DNA of 64,000 nucleotides from positions 62,001-126,000 of the forward strand of contig JAFGXY010000025.1 of the NCBI GenBank assembly GCA_016936395.1, written 5' to 3'. The notes beneath the pieces were generated by a model. The model made no database searches and was not told the DNA's origin. It saw only the letters and a program-made list of their open reading frames with translations. This DNA is from Paracoccaceae bacterium (GTDB lineage: Bacteria; Pseudomonadota; Alphaproteobacteria; Rhodobacterales; Rhodobacteraceae). Below are positions 50,641 through 58,917 of this stretch, piece after piece. Numbering within the stretch: position 1 is the first letter of the stretch; each line of letters begins with the position of its first letter. A program made the translations under genes and the position numbers.

Positions 50641-53613
50641 TCAGACCTTGCCCTTCAAGGCCAGCAACGCGGCAAAGGGGTTGTCGGGATCTATCGGCTT
50701 TTCGACGCGCGGCGCGCGGGCCTCGAACTGGCGCGGCTTATCGGCATTGCGGTCAGGACGATCCGGGCGGTCAGAACGATCCCCAACCTTGCCCTTGCGA
50801 TCACCCTTGCCGTGGTTCGGCTTGCCCTCGCCTTGCGGACGGTCACCCCTTGGGCGGTCTCCCCTTGGGCGGTCGCCTTTGGCGCGGTCATGCTGGGGCC
50901 GTTCGGCCTGCGAGGCTTCGGCCTGCGGGGCATCAACCGGCGCCGCGACGCCTTGCGCCCCGTCGCCTTGCGGTCGCGCCGCCTTGCCCCGGTCGCGTCG
51001 GTCGCCCTGCGGACGGTCACCCTGAGGGCGGGCACCGCGGTCGGGGCGGGCGTTGCGGGGTTTCGGCGCCCAGACAAAGGTATAGAACGCCTCCATCTCG
51101 GGCGGTGCCTCTTCGGCAGCAGGTTCGGTCGGCACGGGGGCCAGCAAGGACACCTCTTCCGGGATCGGGTTCAGCGGCACGTCCGGGTCAACCGGCACCA
51201 CCGCAACCGGCTCGGCGGCCTTGACCTTGGCCCGCTCGGCCTTTTCGCCCTTGTAGCCCAGACCCGCCATCAGATCGGCAAACTGATCCAGCGTCATGCC
51301 GGTGATCGACAGCATGTCGGGCGTGGCCTCAAACCCGGCGCGGCTGTCTTTCTGGCGCAAGATATCGGCCAGACGTTCCAGCATGTCGATGCGGATCGCG
51401 CGGTTGCCGGCCGGGTGATACCCCGCCAGCGTGTAATGCTGTTTCGGCACCTCGGCCATGTTGGGAATGGTGACAAGGCCCGGCGGCGGGCTTTCGGGAA
51501 ACTCGTCCAGACCATTCCACAGCGACCACAGCACCAGCCGCAACCGCGTTGGCGCGGGTTTGAGCAAGAGCGGCAGGAAGATGGTGAACTGACCAAACCG
51601 CACGCCATGCTTGCGCAATGCGCCGCGGGCGTCCTGATCCAGCTCTTTCACCTCACTCGCCACCTGGTCACGCGGCAACACTCCCAGACCTTCCGACAGA
51701 CGGAAGGCAAAGCCGCGGGCAAGGCCGGTCAGCGTCTCGTCCCGGCTCATGGCGTGCAGAGGTTCAAACAGCGCGGCGATCTTGCGGTCGATGAAGTGCT
51801 GCAAGCGACGACGCACCTTTTCGGCAACCTCCTCACCCGCTTCGTCATCGACGAAAGCCTCGACCGACGGGCGCAGCGCCTCGGCACCCTTGACCAGTTT
51901 TCCCACCGCCGTGGTGCCCCACATCAGGCCCCCCTGCTCGGTGAAATCCATCTCGGTGTCGGGCGCATTGTAGAAGCGATCCGCCCGCAGGTGGAATTCA
52001 GGCCGCAAGGCCTGCACCGCGGCTTGCGCCATCACCTTCGCCTCGTCGGGCGATGTGCTGGTATCCTGCCGGAACCGGAACCCTTCAAGACGGCCGACGA
52101 ACTCGCCTTCAACCGTCACTTCGCCTTTGTCATTCACCTCGGCCACGAGGGTCTCCTTTTGCTTCAACCGGCGAAGCAGGACACTTGTCCGCCGGTCTAC
52201 GAATCTTTGGGTCAGCCGGTCATGCAACGCATCCGACAGGCGGTCTTCTACAGCGCGCGTCTCGTCGCGCCAATGGCTTTCGTCATCAAGCCAGCCTTTG
52301 CGCTGCGCAATGTAAGTCCAGGTGCGAATATACGCCAAACGCTTGGAAATGGCATCAATATCGCCATCGGTCCGGTCAATGCGCGCAACGGCCGTGGCGA
52401 TCCAGTCCGACGGCACCCGCCCGCCACCCAGACCCCGGCCACACAGGTGTTCGAAAATCCGCGCAAGCAACGCGGCATGGTCACTGTCGGACGACCCGCG
52501 AAAATCGGGGATGCGGCAGACATCCCACAACAGCTGCACCCGCTTTGGCCCGGTCAGGCGGTCGCGCACCGGCGCCATTTCGACCAGCGCCTTCAGGGCC
52601 AGAACGTCATCGGCGTCGCGCGCGCGGGTCAGCCAGATATCCGATGTTGGGGCCTCCAGACTGCGGATCAGCCGGTCGGCGGTGCCGAAATCAAGCGCGT
52701 GATTGCGCCACATCAGCTTGCGCACCGGGTCAAATCGGTGTTCCTGAATGGCCTCGATCACGTCTTCATCGAAGGGCCGCGCCTCGCCGGTGACGCCAAA
52801 GGTGCCGTTTTCGGTGTGCCGCCCGGCGCGGCCCGCAATCTGCGCCAGTTCCTGCGGAAACAGCCCGCGCATCCGGCGGCCATCAAACTTGGCGGTGGCG
52901 GAAAAGGCGATGTGCTTGATATCGAGGTTCAGGCCCATGCCGATGGCATCGGTGGCCACCAGATAGTCGACGTCACCATTCTGATACAACGCCACCTGCG
53001 CATTGCGGGTGCGCGGGCTAAGCGCCCCCATCACCACCGCACAGCCGCCCTTCTGACGGCGGATCAGTTCGGCGATGGCATAGACGTTTTCAACCGAAAA
53101 CCCAACAATCGCGCTGCGCGGCGGCATGCGGCTTATCTTTTTCGAACCTGTATAGGTCAATTCGCTGAACCGTTCCCGCTTCAGGAAACTGACCCCCTGC
53201 ACCAGCCCCGCAATTGCCGGGCGCATGGTTTCGGCGCCCAGCAACAGCGTTTCAAGCAATCCGCGTGCCCGCAAAAGCCGATCAGTGAAGACATGGCCCC
53301 GGTCCGGGTCGGCGCAAAGCTGGATCTCGTCGATCGCCACGAAGTCGGCGCCGATCTCCAGTGGCATCGCCTCGACCGTGCAGACCCAATATTGCGTCCG
53401 CTCGGGCACGATGCGCTCCTCGCCGGTGACAAGCGCCACCACCGACGGGCCGCGCAAGGCAACGATGCGGTCATACACCTCACGCGCCAGCAGCCGCAGC
53501 GGCAGGCCGATCACCCCGGTGCGGTGGCCCAGCATGCGGTCAATCGCGTAATGCGTCTTGCCGGTATTGGTCGGCCCGAGGACCGCCATGACCCGGCCCG
53601 TGATCGCGCCCAT
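50641..53613 (-). CDS. SUV3-like DEAD/DEAH RNA helicase with disordered basic tail
   Basis: 990 residues. Seen: Walker A GPTNTGKT (13-20), DEIQ box (95-98, SUV3 style), motif VI in QELAQIAGRAGRHTENG, and a SUV3-like C-terminal helical region. Residues from about 850 form a low-complexity Arg/Gly/Asp/Pro/Gln-rich tail with repeated RGDRPQGD units, then a conserved end DPDNPFAALLALKGKV. Related to the mitochondrial degradosome helicase; likely acts in RNA turnover or ribosome-linked RNA remodelling. First gene of a pair with the S4 protein. Confidence 0.92.
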   Translation of the reverse strand: MGAITGRVMAVLGPTNTGKTHYAIDRMLGHRTGVIGLPLRLLAREVYDRIVALRGPSVVALVTGEERIVPERTQYWVCTVEAMPLEIGADFVAIDEIQLCADPDRGHVFTDRLLRARGLLETLLLGAETMRPAIAGLVQGVSFLKRERFSELTYTGSKKISRMPPRSAIVGFSVENVYAIAELIRRQKGGCAVVMGALSPRTRNAQVALYQNGDVDYLVATDAIGMGLNLDIKHIAFSATAKFDGRRMRGLFPQELAQIAGRAGRHTENGTFGVTGEARPFDEDVIEAIQEHRFDPVRKLMWRNHALDFGTADRLIRSLEAPTSDIWLTRARDADDVLALKALVEMAPVRDRLTGPKRVQLLWDVCRIPDFRGSSDSDHAALLARIFEHLCGRGLGGGRVPSDWIATAVARIDRTDGDIDAISKRLAYIRTWTYIAQRKGWLDDESHWRDETRAVEDRLSDALHDRLTQRFVDRRTSVLLRRLKQKETLVAEVNDKGEVTVEGEFVGRLEGFRFRQDTSTSPDEAKVMAQAAVQALRPEFHLRADRFYNAPDTEMDFTEQGGLMWGTTAVGKLVKGAEALRPSVEAFVDDEAGEEVAEKVRRRLQHFIDRKIAALFEPLHAMSRDETLTGLARGFAFRLSEGLGVLPRDQVASEVKELDQDARGALRKHGVRFGQFTIFLPLLLKPAPTRLRLVLWSLWNGLDEFPESPPPGLVTIPNMAEVPKQHYTLAGYHPAGNRAIRIDMLERLADILRQKDSRAGFEATPDMLSITGMTLDQFADLMAGLGYKGEKAERAKVKAAEPVAVVPVDPDVPLNPIPEEVSLLAPVPTEPAAEEAPPEMEAFYTFVWAPKPRNARPDRGARPQGDRPQGDRRDRGKAARPQGDGAQGVAAPVDAPQAEASQAERPQHDRAKGDRPRGDRPRGDRPQGEGKPNHGKGDRKGKVGDRSDRPDRPDRNADKPRQFEARAPRVEKPIDPDNPFAALLALKGKV

Positions 53614-53635
53614 CGTCCTGCCCTTGATGCTGCCG

Positions 53636-54193
53636 TTAAAGGTCGGTCCCGGCGACCTTTGCCTCCAGCCGCTTCACCGCCTCAGATACGCCGGCCAGGT
53701 GCGGATGTATAGCCAATGCGGCACGATAGACCTCAAGCGCCTTTCCGGGGTTACCCAGTTCCTCATGAATCGCGCCAAGCCCGGCGAGTGCCCCGAAATG
53801 GCGCGGGTTCAGGGTCAGCGTGCGGCCGATGTCGGAGATCGACGGGCCGAACTGCCGCGCCTTAAAAAACGCGGTCGCCCGGGTGTTCCAGCCTTCGGCG
53901 AAATCGGGCGCATGATCCGTCAGCGCTGTCAGATGCTCGACCGCCTCGGCAGTATTGCCCGCGGCCATGGCGTCGCGACCGCGCTGCAACAAAAGGTCCA
54001 TCGCCGGAGAGCCGCTTTTCGACCACTCGTTCCAGATTTCCCGCTCGATCCGCGAGGCCGCCTTCGGGTCAGCGGTTTTCAGGCGGGTGAACAGATCGTC
54101 CAGCTCGGTCTGCGCCGCCGCCATCCCGACCAGCAGAAAAAATGCCGCAAGTGCCGCAACGACAGGATTGAGAAAATGCCACCGTATTTTCAT
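53636..54193 (-). CDS. Exported TPR-repeat protein
   Basis: 185 residues with signal-like N-terminus FLNPVVAALAAFFLLVGMAA. Two to three TPR units follow, including DLLLQRGRDAMAAGNTAEAV, TRATAFFKARQFGPSISDIG and ALAGLGAIHEELGNPGKALE. Probably a periplasmic or membrane-attached protein-interaction scaffold. Divergent to the SCP2 gene. No partner identified. Start at the ATG at 54193. Confidence 0.85.
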   Translation of the reverse strand: MKIRWHFLNPVVAALAAFFLLVGMAAAQTELDDLFTRLKTADPKAASRIEREIWNEWSKSGSPAMDLLLQRGRDAMAAGNTAEAVEHLTALTDHAPDFAEGWNTRATAFFKARQFGPSISDIGRTLTLNPRHFGALAGLGAIHEELGNPGKALEVYRAALAIHPHLAGVSEAVKRLEAKVAGTDL

Positions 54194-54263
54194 ATTGATC
54201 AGGATAGCGTGGCGGCGCGAAAAGACCATATCAAAGCCGTCACATCACAGAGAGGAATTCGAG

Positions 54264-54551
54264 ATGAGCGATGTTGTGAATGAGGCCGTCCGGCGCCTGT
54301 CGGCCCGGCTGACCGATGGCTTTGACGGGCTGGCCAAGTTCGTGATCGAAGGCGAAGGCGCGATCATGCTGGACCAGGGTGGCGTGCGCGCCGGTGACGA
54401 ACCCGCCGATGTGACCCTGACCGCCAGCGCCGAGGTGTTCAAGTCGATCCTCGACGGCAATACCAACCCGACGATGGCGTTCATGCAGGGCAAGCTTGCA
54501 GTCGATGGCAGCATGGGGCTGGCGATGAAACTCGGCTCGGTTCTGGGGTGA
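54264..54551 (+). CDS. SCP2 sterol-binding domain protein
   Basis: 95 residues, single SCP2 domain: LTDGFDGLAKFVIEGEGAIM, VRAGDEPADVTLTASAEVFK, and the C-terminal TMAFMQGKLAVDGSMGLAMK. Binds hydrophobic ligands in other systems. Stop overlaps the hydrolase GTG start (GTGA), indicating a coupled pair. Confidence 0.93.
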   Translation: MSDVVNEAVRRLSARLTDGFDGLAKFVIEGEGAIMLDQGGVRAGDEPADVTLTASAEVFKSILDGNTNPTMAFMQGKLAVDGSMGLAMKLGSVLG

Positions 54552-55495
54552 GCCTGTCCCCCTTCCCCACGGCGCCGTTGTTCACCGGTCTGGCCTTGGG
54601 GCCGGAGGGTGGCAGCGCCTATTGGTTGACCACGCGTGACGGTGTGCGCATCCGCGCGGCGGTCTGGCCTGAGGGCCAAAGCGGCACGGTGCTGCTGTTT
54701 TCCGGTCGCACTGAATACGTCGAAAAATATGGCGTGGCCGCAGGCGATTTGCGCGCGCGCGGCTATGCCACCGTGGTCTTCGACTGGCGCGGTCAGGGGT
54801 TGGCAGATCGGCTGCTGCCCGATCCGATGATCGGCCATGTCGGAGAGTATCAGGATTATCAGCACGACGTGCAGGCCGTGCTGGACATGGTGGACCGGCT
54901 GGCGCTGCCGCAACCGCTGTATCTGCTGTCGCATTCGATGGGCGGTGCCATTGCGCTGCGGGCGCTTGCCAATGGCATCGCGGTCAAGGCCGCCGTGTTT
55001 TCGGCACCGATGTGGGGCATTTCGATGGCGGCATGGCTGCGGCCTTTTGCGGGTGTGATCACGCAGATTGCGAAGCGACTGGGCCAGGACCAACGCCGCA
55101 CCCCCGGCACGACGCAAGACTGCTATGTTCTGGCAACGGACTTTGTCGACAACGTTCTGACCAAAGACCCCGAGATGTGGGCCTATATGAAGCGGCAGGT
55201 GACCGAACAACCGGGCTTGCAGCTTGCCGGGCCCAGCCTTGCCTGGCTGAACACAGCGCTGATCGAATGTCACGCCCTAAGCCTGCTGCCTGCCCCGGCT
55301 TATCCGGTGCTGACGACACTCGGAACAGCAGAAAAGGTGGTGGACAGCGCGGCCGTTCACCGGCGCATGGCAGGCTGGCCCGGCGGGCGGCTGGAAATGT
55401 TTGACCATGCCGAACATGAGGTGATGATGGAGATACCCGCCCATCGCGAGCGGTTCTTCAATCTGACGGCCGAGTTTTTCGGGCAGCATCGCTGA
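54548..55495 (+). CDS. Alpha/beta hydrolase (lysophospholipase/monoacylglycerol lipase-like)
   Basis: 315 residues. Seen: LLFSGRTEYVEKYG, VVFDWRGQGLADR, nucleophile Ser130 in LLSHSMGGAIALR, and catalytic His in DHAEHEVMMEIPAHR. Similar to PldB-type lysophospholipases. Starts with GTG overlapping the SCP2 stop, so the two proteins probably act on the same lipid-like substrate. A repeat element follows. Confidence 0.9.
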   Translation: MSLSPFPTAPLFTGLALGPEGGSAYWLTTRDGVRIRAAVWPEGQSGTVLLFSGRTEYVEKYGVAAGDLRARGYATVVFDWRGQGLADRLLPDPMIGHVGEYQDYQHDVQAVLDMVDRLALPQPLYLLSHSMGGAIALRALANGIAVKAAVFSAPMWGISMAAWLRPFAGVITQIAKRLGQDQRRTPGTTQDCYVLATDFVDNVLTKDPEMWAYMKRQVTEQPGLQLAGPSLAWLNTALIECHALSLLPAPAYPVLTTLGTAEKVVDSAAVHRRMAGWPGGRLEMFDHAEHEVMMEIPAHRERFFNLTAEFFGQHR

Positions 55496-55503
55496 GGCCA
55501 CGT

Positions 55504-55552
55504 CCCGCCGAGGCGGCGGGTGCCTCCGGCGGGAGTATTTCAAAAGCAGCAA
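55504..55552 (+). repeat. Dispersed hairpin/GTATTT element, copy 6
   Basis: Perfect 7-bp hairpin cccgccg-agg-cggcggg (55504-55520), then tgcctccggcgggagtattt and aaaagcagcaa. It sits between the convergent hydrolase and Anbu genes, consistent with a transcription-end role. Confidence 0.8.
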
Positions 55553-55574
55553 TCCAAAGGCAAAGGGCCGTGCC

Positions 55575-56297
55575 TCAGATCGTGATCTGGGTAAAGCCAT
55601 CGCGCAAGGCCTGCGACCAGGCCTCACTCATCAGGCGAAACGCCTCATCGCCTGATTCGATTCGGCGCAAGGTGCCGACCTGACATTCGTCGCGGCGGAT
55701 CACACACAGATCCAGCGGCATGCCCACCGACAGGTTTGATCGCAGCGTGGAATCCATCGACAAAAGCACCGCCTTCTGGGCGTCGGTCAGGTTGGTCGTG
55801 GGCTTGACCACGCGGTCCAGGATGGGCTTGCCATATTTGTGCTCGCCGATCTGCAAATAGGGCGTGTCTTCGGTGGCCTCGATGAAGTTGCCCTGCGGAT
55901 AGATCAGGAACATCCGCATCACGCCGCCCTTGCGCTGCCCTGCCACGATCAGGGTGGCACTGGCGCCTTGGGCCATCGACAGCTTTTCGTCAATCTCGCG
56001 CCGGACGGTGGCCAGGGCATTGCCCGCGATCTCGGCCACCTTCAACATGGTGGGAGCCAGCATCACCGATGTGGCAGGTGTTGCGTCGGGATCATCCACT
56101 GCATCGCGCAAACGGGCGATGGTGGTCTGTGTCACCGACAGGCTGCCGGCCGCGAGGATGGTGATGATCCGCTCACCCGGGTCTTCGAAATGAAACATCT
56201 TGCGATAGGTCGCGATGTTGTCAAAGCCCGCATTGGTGCGGGTGTCCGACAGCAGAACCATGCCTTCATTCAACAAAAGGCCGACACAATAGGTCAT
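55575..56297 (-). CDS. Anbu, proteasome-like N-terminal nucleophile hydrolase
   Basis: 240 residues. N-terminus MTYCVGLLLNEGMVLLSDTR: Thr2 would be the N-terminal nucleophile after Met removal, with Asp18 and Lys33 (TYRKMFHF) in the usual proteasome-fold positions. The fold continues with TILAAGSLSVTQTTIARLRD and TLIVAGQRKGG. The start was placed at 56297, since a longer start would bury Thr2. Last gene of a putative operon with a 215-residue unknown, transglutaminase, alpha-E and ATP-grasp genes. Anbu is the ancestral beta-subunit type; its substrate is unknown. Confidence 0.93.
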   Translation of the reverse strand: MTYCVGLLLNEGMVLLSDTRTNAGFDNIATYRKMFHFEDPGERIITILAAGSLSVTQTTIARLRDAVDDPDATPATSVMLAPTMLKVAEIAGNALATVRREIDEKLSMAQGASATLIVAGQRKGGVMRMFLIYPQGNFIEATEDTPYLQIGEHKYGKPILDRVVKPTTNLTDAQKAVLLSMDSTLRSNLSVGMPLDLCVIRRDECQVGTLRRIESGDEAFRLMSEAWSQALRDGFTQITI

Positions 56298-56391
56298 TGG
56301 ACAGTCCCCACACGTCAGACACGGCACGCTATCCAACGCAGCCGGGTTTGAAAAGAGGATTGCTTGCGCGGCCCTTGCGTCAAAATGAACG

Positions 56392-57039
56392 TCAGAGGCT
56401 GGTAAGCTGCAAGATCACGGGGTTGCCCGCCAGATGCACTGCGGCGGCAATACCCATCATGGCCAGCGCCAGATGACGGCGGTTTTGCCAGAACTTCTTG
56501 CGCGCCGCCGGTTGTGGGGACATGGCCTGCGCCTGTGCCAAGGACTGGGTGTCAAGGGTAGGGGGCGAGATCATCGCGCGCAGGCTTGTCTGATCTGGCA
56601 GGGCCATGCTGTCCTCTTCGGCCATCGGCTCGGCGTGCTCCAGTTCCCACAGAAACTCGCCCAGCCGGAAGCCATCTCCGCCCTCGGGATAATCTTCCAG
56701 GGGTGGCAGGGCACAGGTTTGCGCCGCGTGGGCCATCCGGCGAATGATGTCAAGCCGCGCCGCTTCGTCCTTGGCGGGATAGCGCCCCCTCGGTGCCCCC
56801 GACGCATAGGTGTTCAGCCCAAATCCCGACATCTGGAAGAAGTCGCGCAAGGCCTGCGGCGCGCGTCTCAGGGCATCGGCCGTGCGCGGATCGCGAAACA
56901 GAGCGATTTTCTCGCCGGTTGCGGCAGTGCCGTCGATCCGGCTTAACAGCCTTGCAAGATCGAGGTCGAACGGATCGGCACCAGAACCTTCGCCTCCCTC
57001 TGCGACGTCGAAAATGTCAAAATCATAGTTCAAGGTCAT
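56392..57039 (-). CDS. Unknown protein in Anbu operon, C-terminal membrane helix
   Basis: 215 residues, not recognised. Seen: acidic N-terminus (MTLNYDFDIFDVAEGGEGSG), a central polar region with FFQMSGFGLNTYASGAPRGR and LPPLEDYPEGGDGFRLGEF, a basic KKFWQNRRH stretch, and a single hydrophobic C-terminal helix (about 190-210, ALAMMGIAAAVHLAGNPVIL) that would anchor it in the inner membrane with the bulk in the cytoplasm. It lies between the transglutaminase and Anbu genes on the same strand. Confidence 0.7.
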   Translation of the reverse strand: MTLNYDFDIFDVAEGGEGSGADPFDLDLARLLSRIDGTAATGEKIALFRDPRTADALRRAPQALRDFFQMSGFGLNTYASGAPRGRYPAKDEAARLDIIRRMAHAAQTCALPPLEDYPEGGDGFRLGEFLWELEHAEPMAEEDSMALPDQTSLRAMISPPTLDTQSLAQAQAMSPQPAARKKFWQNRRHLALAMMGIAAAVHLAGNPVILQLTSL

Positions 57040-57132
57040 GGTTCACCCCCAGCGTGCCCGACGCATAGGGAAAATTGCACGCCAGTTGTGTTTGCATCAT
57101 GGCAAAAATGCGGAGATTACCGTCTCTTTCGG

Positions 57133-57960
57133 CTATTGCTGGGTCTGGCTGCTGATCTGGCGCGCTTGCACCGTGACCGAAACCTCAAGGCTTTCTTCGC
57201 CCCGCCCGCGCGCGATGCCGCGGATCAGCGCTGCATTCTGGGCATCCAGACCCGAGCCAATCCGGATATAGCGTTCGTCCGGGCAGCAGCGGTTGGCCGG
57301 ATCAAACCCGACCCAGCCCAAACCCCTGACATGCACCTCGGCCCAGGCGTGTGACGCCTCGTGCGGTGATCCGTCATCGCCCGCCAGCAGATAGCCCGAG
57401 ACATAGCGCGCAGGCAAGCCAAGGCTGCGCGCCACGGCAATCAGCGCATGGGCATGATCCTGACACACGCCTTCGCCCAAGGCCAAGGCTTCGGCAGCCG
57501 TGGTATGGGCCTCGGTGGCACCGGGGCGATAGGCGATGGCGTCGGAGATGCGGGCCGAAATTGCGTGGGCCGTGGCCAGCGCATCGCTGTCGGGGGTCAA
57601 GCCCTCGCCCAGCGCGGCAAGGGCTGCGTCCGCCGTGGTGGGGTGGGTGCCCCGCAAATAGCAATGCGGTGGCACGCTTTCCTTGTGGCCGCGCAGCACG
57701 CCGGCCAGATCGGTGGTTTCCACCTGGCCACTCACCTGCACCAGAATCTCGGCGACCGGGCCCTGCACGGTCCAGCCCTGCACCCAATCGCCGGCCCCAT
57801 CGCGAAAGCCGCCACCCTTCTGCCCGTCGCTGACGGTCACATCCCAACGGATCAACTTTTGCCCGTCAAACTGCGACGGCCGCAGCCGATGGCTTTGCAC
57901 AACAGCCCGGACCGGCTGATCATAGAAGTAGCGGGTGACGTGATCCACACTCAGCAGCAT
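57133..57960 (-). CDS. Transglutaminase-family cysteine protein (Anbu operon)
   Basis: 275 residues. Catalytic triad visible: Cys166 in LGEGVCQDHAHAL, His204 in HEASHAWAEVHV and Asp220 in WVGFDPANRC. The N-terminal part (1-110) is the strand-rich domain of the bacterial transglutaminase-like family (starting LLSVDHVTRYFYDQPVRAVV). It may cleave or cross-link peptides. Overlaps the alpha-E stop by one base (TGATG). Confidence 0.94.
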   Translation of the reverse strand: MLLSVDHVTRYFYDQPVRAVVQSHRLRPSQFDGQKLIRWDVTVSDGQKGGGFRDGAGDWVQGWTVQGPVAEILVQVSGQVETTDLAGVLRGHKESVPPHCYLRGTHPTTADAALAALGEGLTPDSDALATAHAISARISDAIAYRPGATEAHTTAAEALALGEGVCQDHAHALIAVARSLGLPARYVSGYLLAGDDGSPHEASHAWAEVHVRGLGWVGFDPANRCCPDERYIRIGSGLDAQNAALIRGIARGRGEESLEVSVTVQARQISSQTQQ

Positions 57961-58910
57961 CAGCGCACATCCCCATTCAGATAACAGTTTCGCACAACCT
58001 GACTGACCGAAGCCATGTCAACAATGAAGCGCGACAGAAACTCATGCAGACCTTCTTCAAAGATGTCATCGACATGCATTTCCGCCAATTCTGCCAAGAC
58101 ACTGCGCGCCTTGTCCTGCGCCAGCGTCTTGCGGTGGTAATTGCGTGACAGCCGGTCCAGATGGAAATTCATTCCTTCCACACAGGTGATCAGGCTGCGC
58201 GGGCATTGCGGATTGAGGATCAGGAAATGCCCAATCTTGGCTGCCGTCACCTCGCCGCCATAGGCCCAGTGAAACGCCCGATGCGCCGACATCGCGCGCA
58301 AAAGCGTGGTCCACTGGTAATTGTCCAGCCCCGAGCCGACAAATTCCACCTTTGGCAGCAGCACGTAATATTTCACATCCATCAGCCGGGCGGTGTTGTC
58401 GGCGCGTTCCAGATAATAGCCAAGGTTCAGGAAATCCCAGCCATCGTTGCGCAAAAGCGTGGTGTCGATCGACCCGCGCACCAGCGCCGCCTGACGCATC
58501 GTCCAGTCGGTCAGCAACGACAGGTCCAATTCGCTGCGCGGGCGGCGTTCCAACTGGCGCAATTCCTCGAACGCGCCATTGAGCGCATCCCAGACCTGCG
58601 TGGTCAGCGCAGTGCGCACGATGCGACCGTTTTCGCGTGCCGCCGTCAGGCAAGATGCCACTGACGAAGAATTGTCGCGGTCGAAAAAGAACCAGCTTTC
58701 CAGATTGCGCTGCACCGCCTCGCCATACTTCTTGGCAAAGCCGCTGGCAGTGCCACTGGCATGCAGCAGCGATTCCCATTCGTTGCGATAGCCCGCCGCC
58801 GAGGGCATCAGCGCGATGCGCGCCCCCACCTGCAGCAGCCGGGCCGAGGTTTCGGCGCGCTCGACATAGCGCGCCAGCCAGAAAAGGTTGTCAGCGGTTC
58901 TGCTCAGCAT
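57960..58910 (-). CDS. Alpha-E domain protein (Anbu operon)
   Basis: 316 residues, almost entirely helical, starting MLSRTADNLFWLARYVERAE, the hallmark of the alpha-E family (COG2307). Also DIALM-like RIALMPSA and FLNLGYYLERADNTARLMDV. No catalytic motif. Invariantly found with circularly permuted ATP-grasp and transglutaminase genes, so likely a scaffold or substrate-binding partner in amidoligation. Begins seven bases after the ATP-grasp stop. Confidence 0.94.
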   Translation of the reverse strand: MLSRTADNLFWLARYVERAETSARLLQVGARIALMPSAAGYRNEWESLLHASGTASGFAKKYGEAVQRNLESWFFFDRDNSSSVASCLTAARENGRIVRTALTTQVWDALNGAFEELRQLERRPRSELDLSLLTDWTMRQAALVRGSIDTTLLRNDGWDFLNLGYYLERADNTARLMDVKYYVLLPKVEFVGSGLDNYQWTTLLRAMSAHRAFHWAYGGEVTAAKIGHFLILNPQCPRSLITCVEGMNFHLDRLSRNYHRKTLAQDKARSVLAELAEMHVDDIFEEGLHEFLSRFIVDMASVSQVVRNCYLNGDVR

Positions 58911-58917
58911 GTCCCTG

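Noticed and set aside
50473-53712. 1079-codon plus-strand frame opposite the SUV3-like helicase
   Set aside because: Same kind of antisense shadow; the minus strand has helicase motifs in order.
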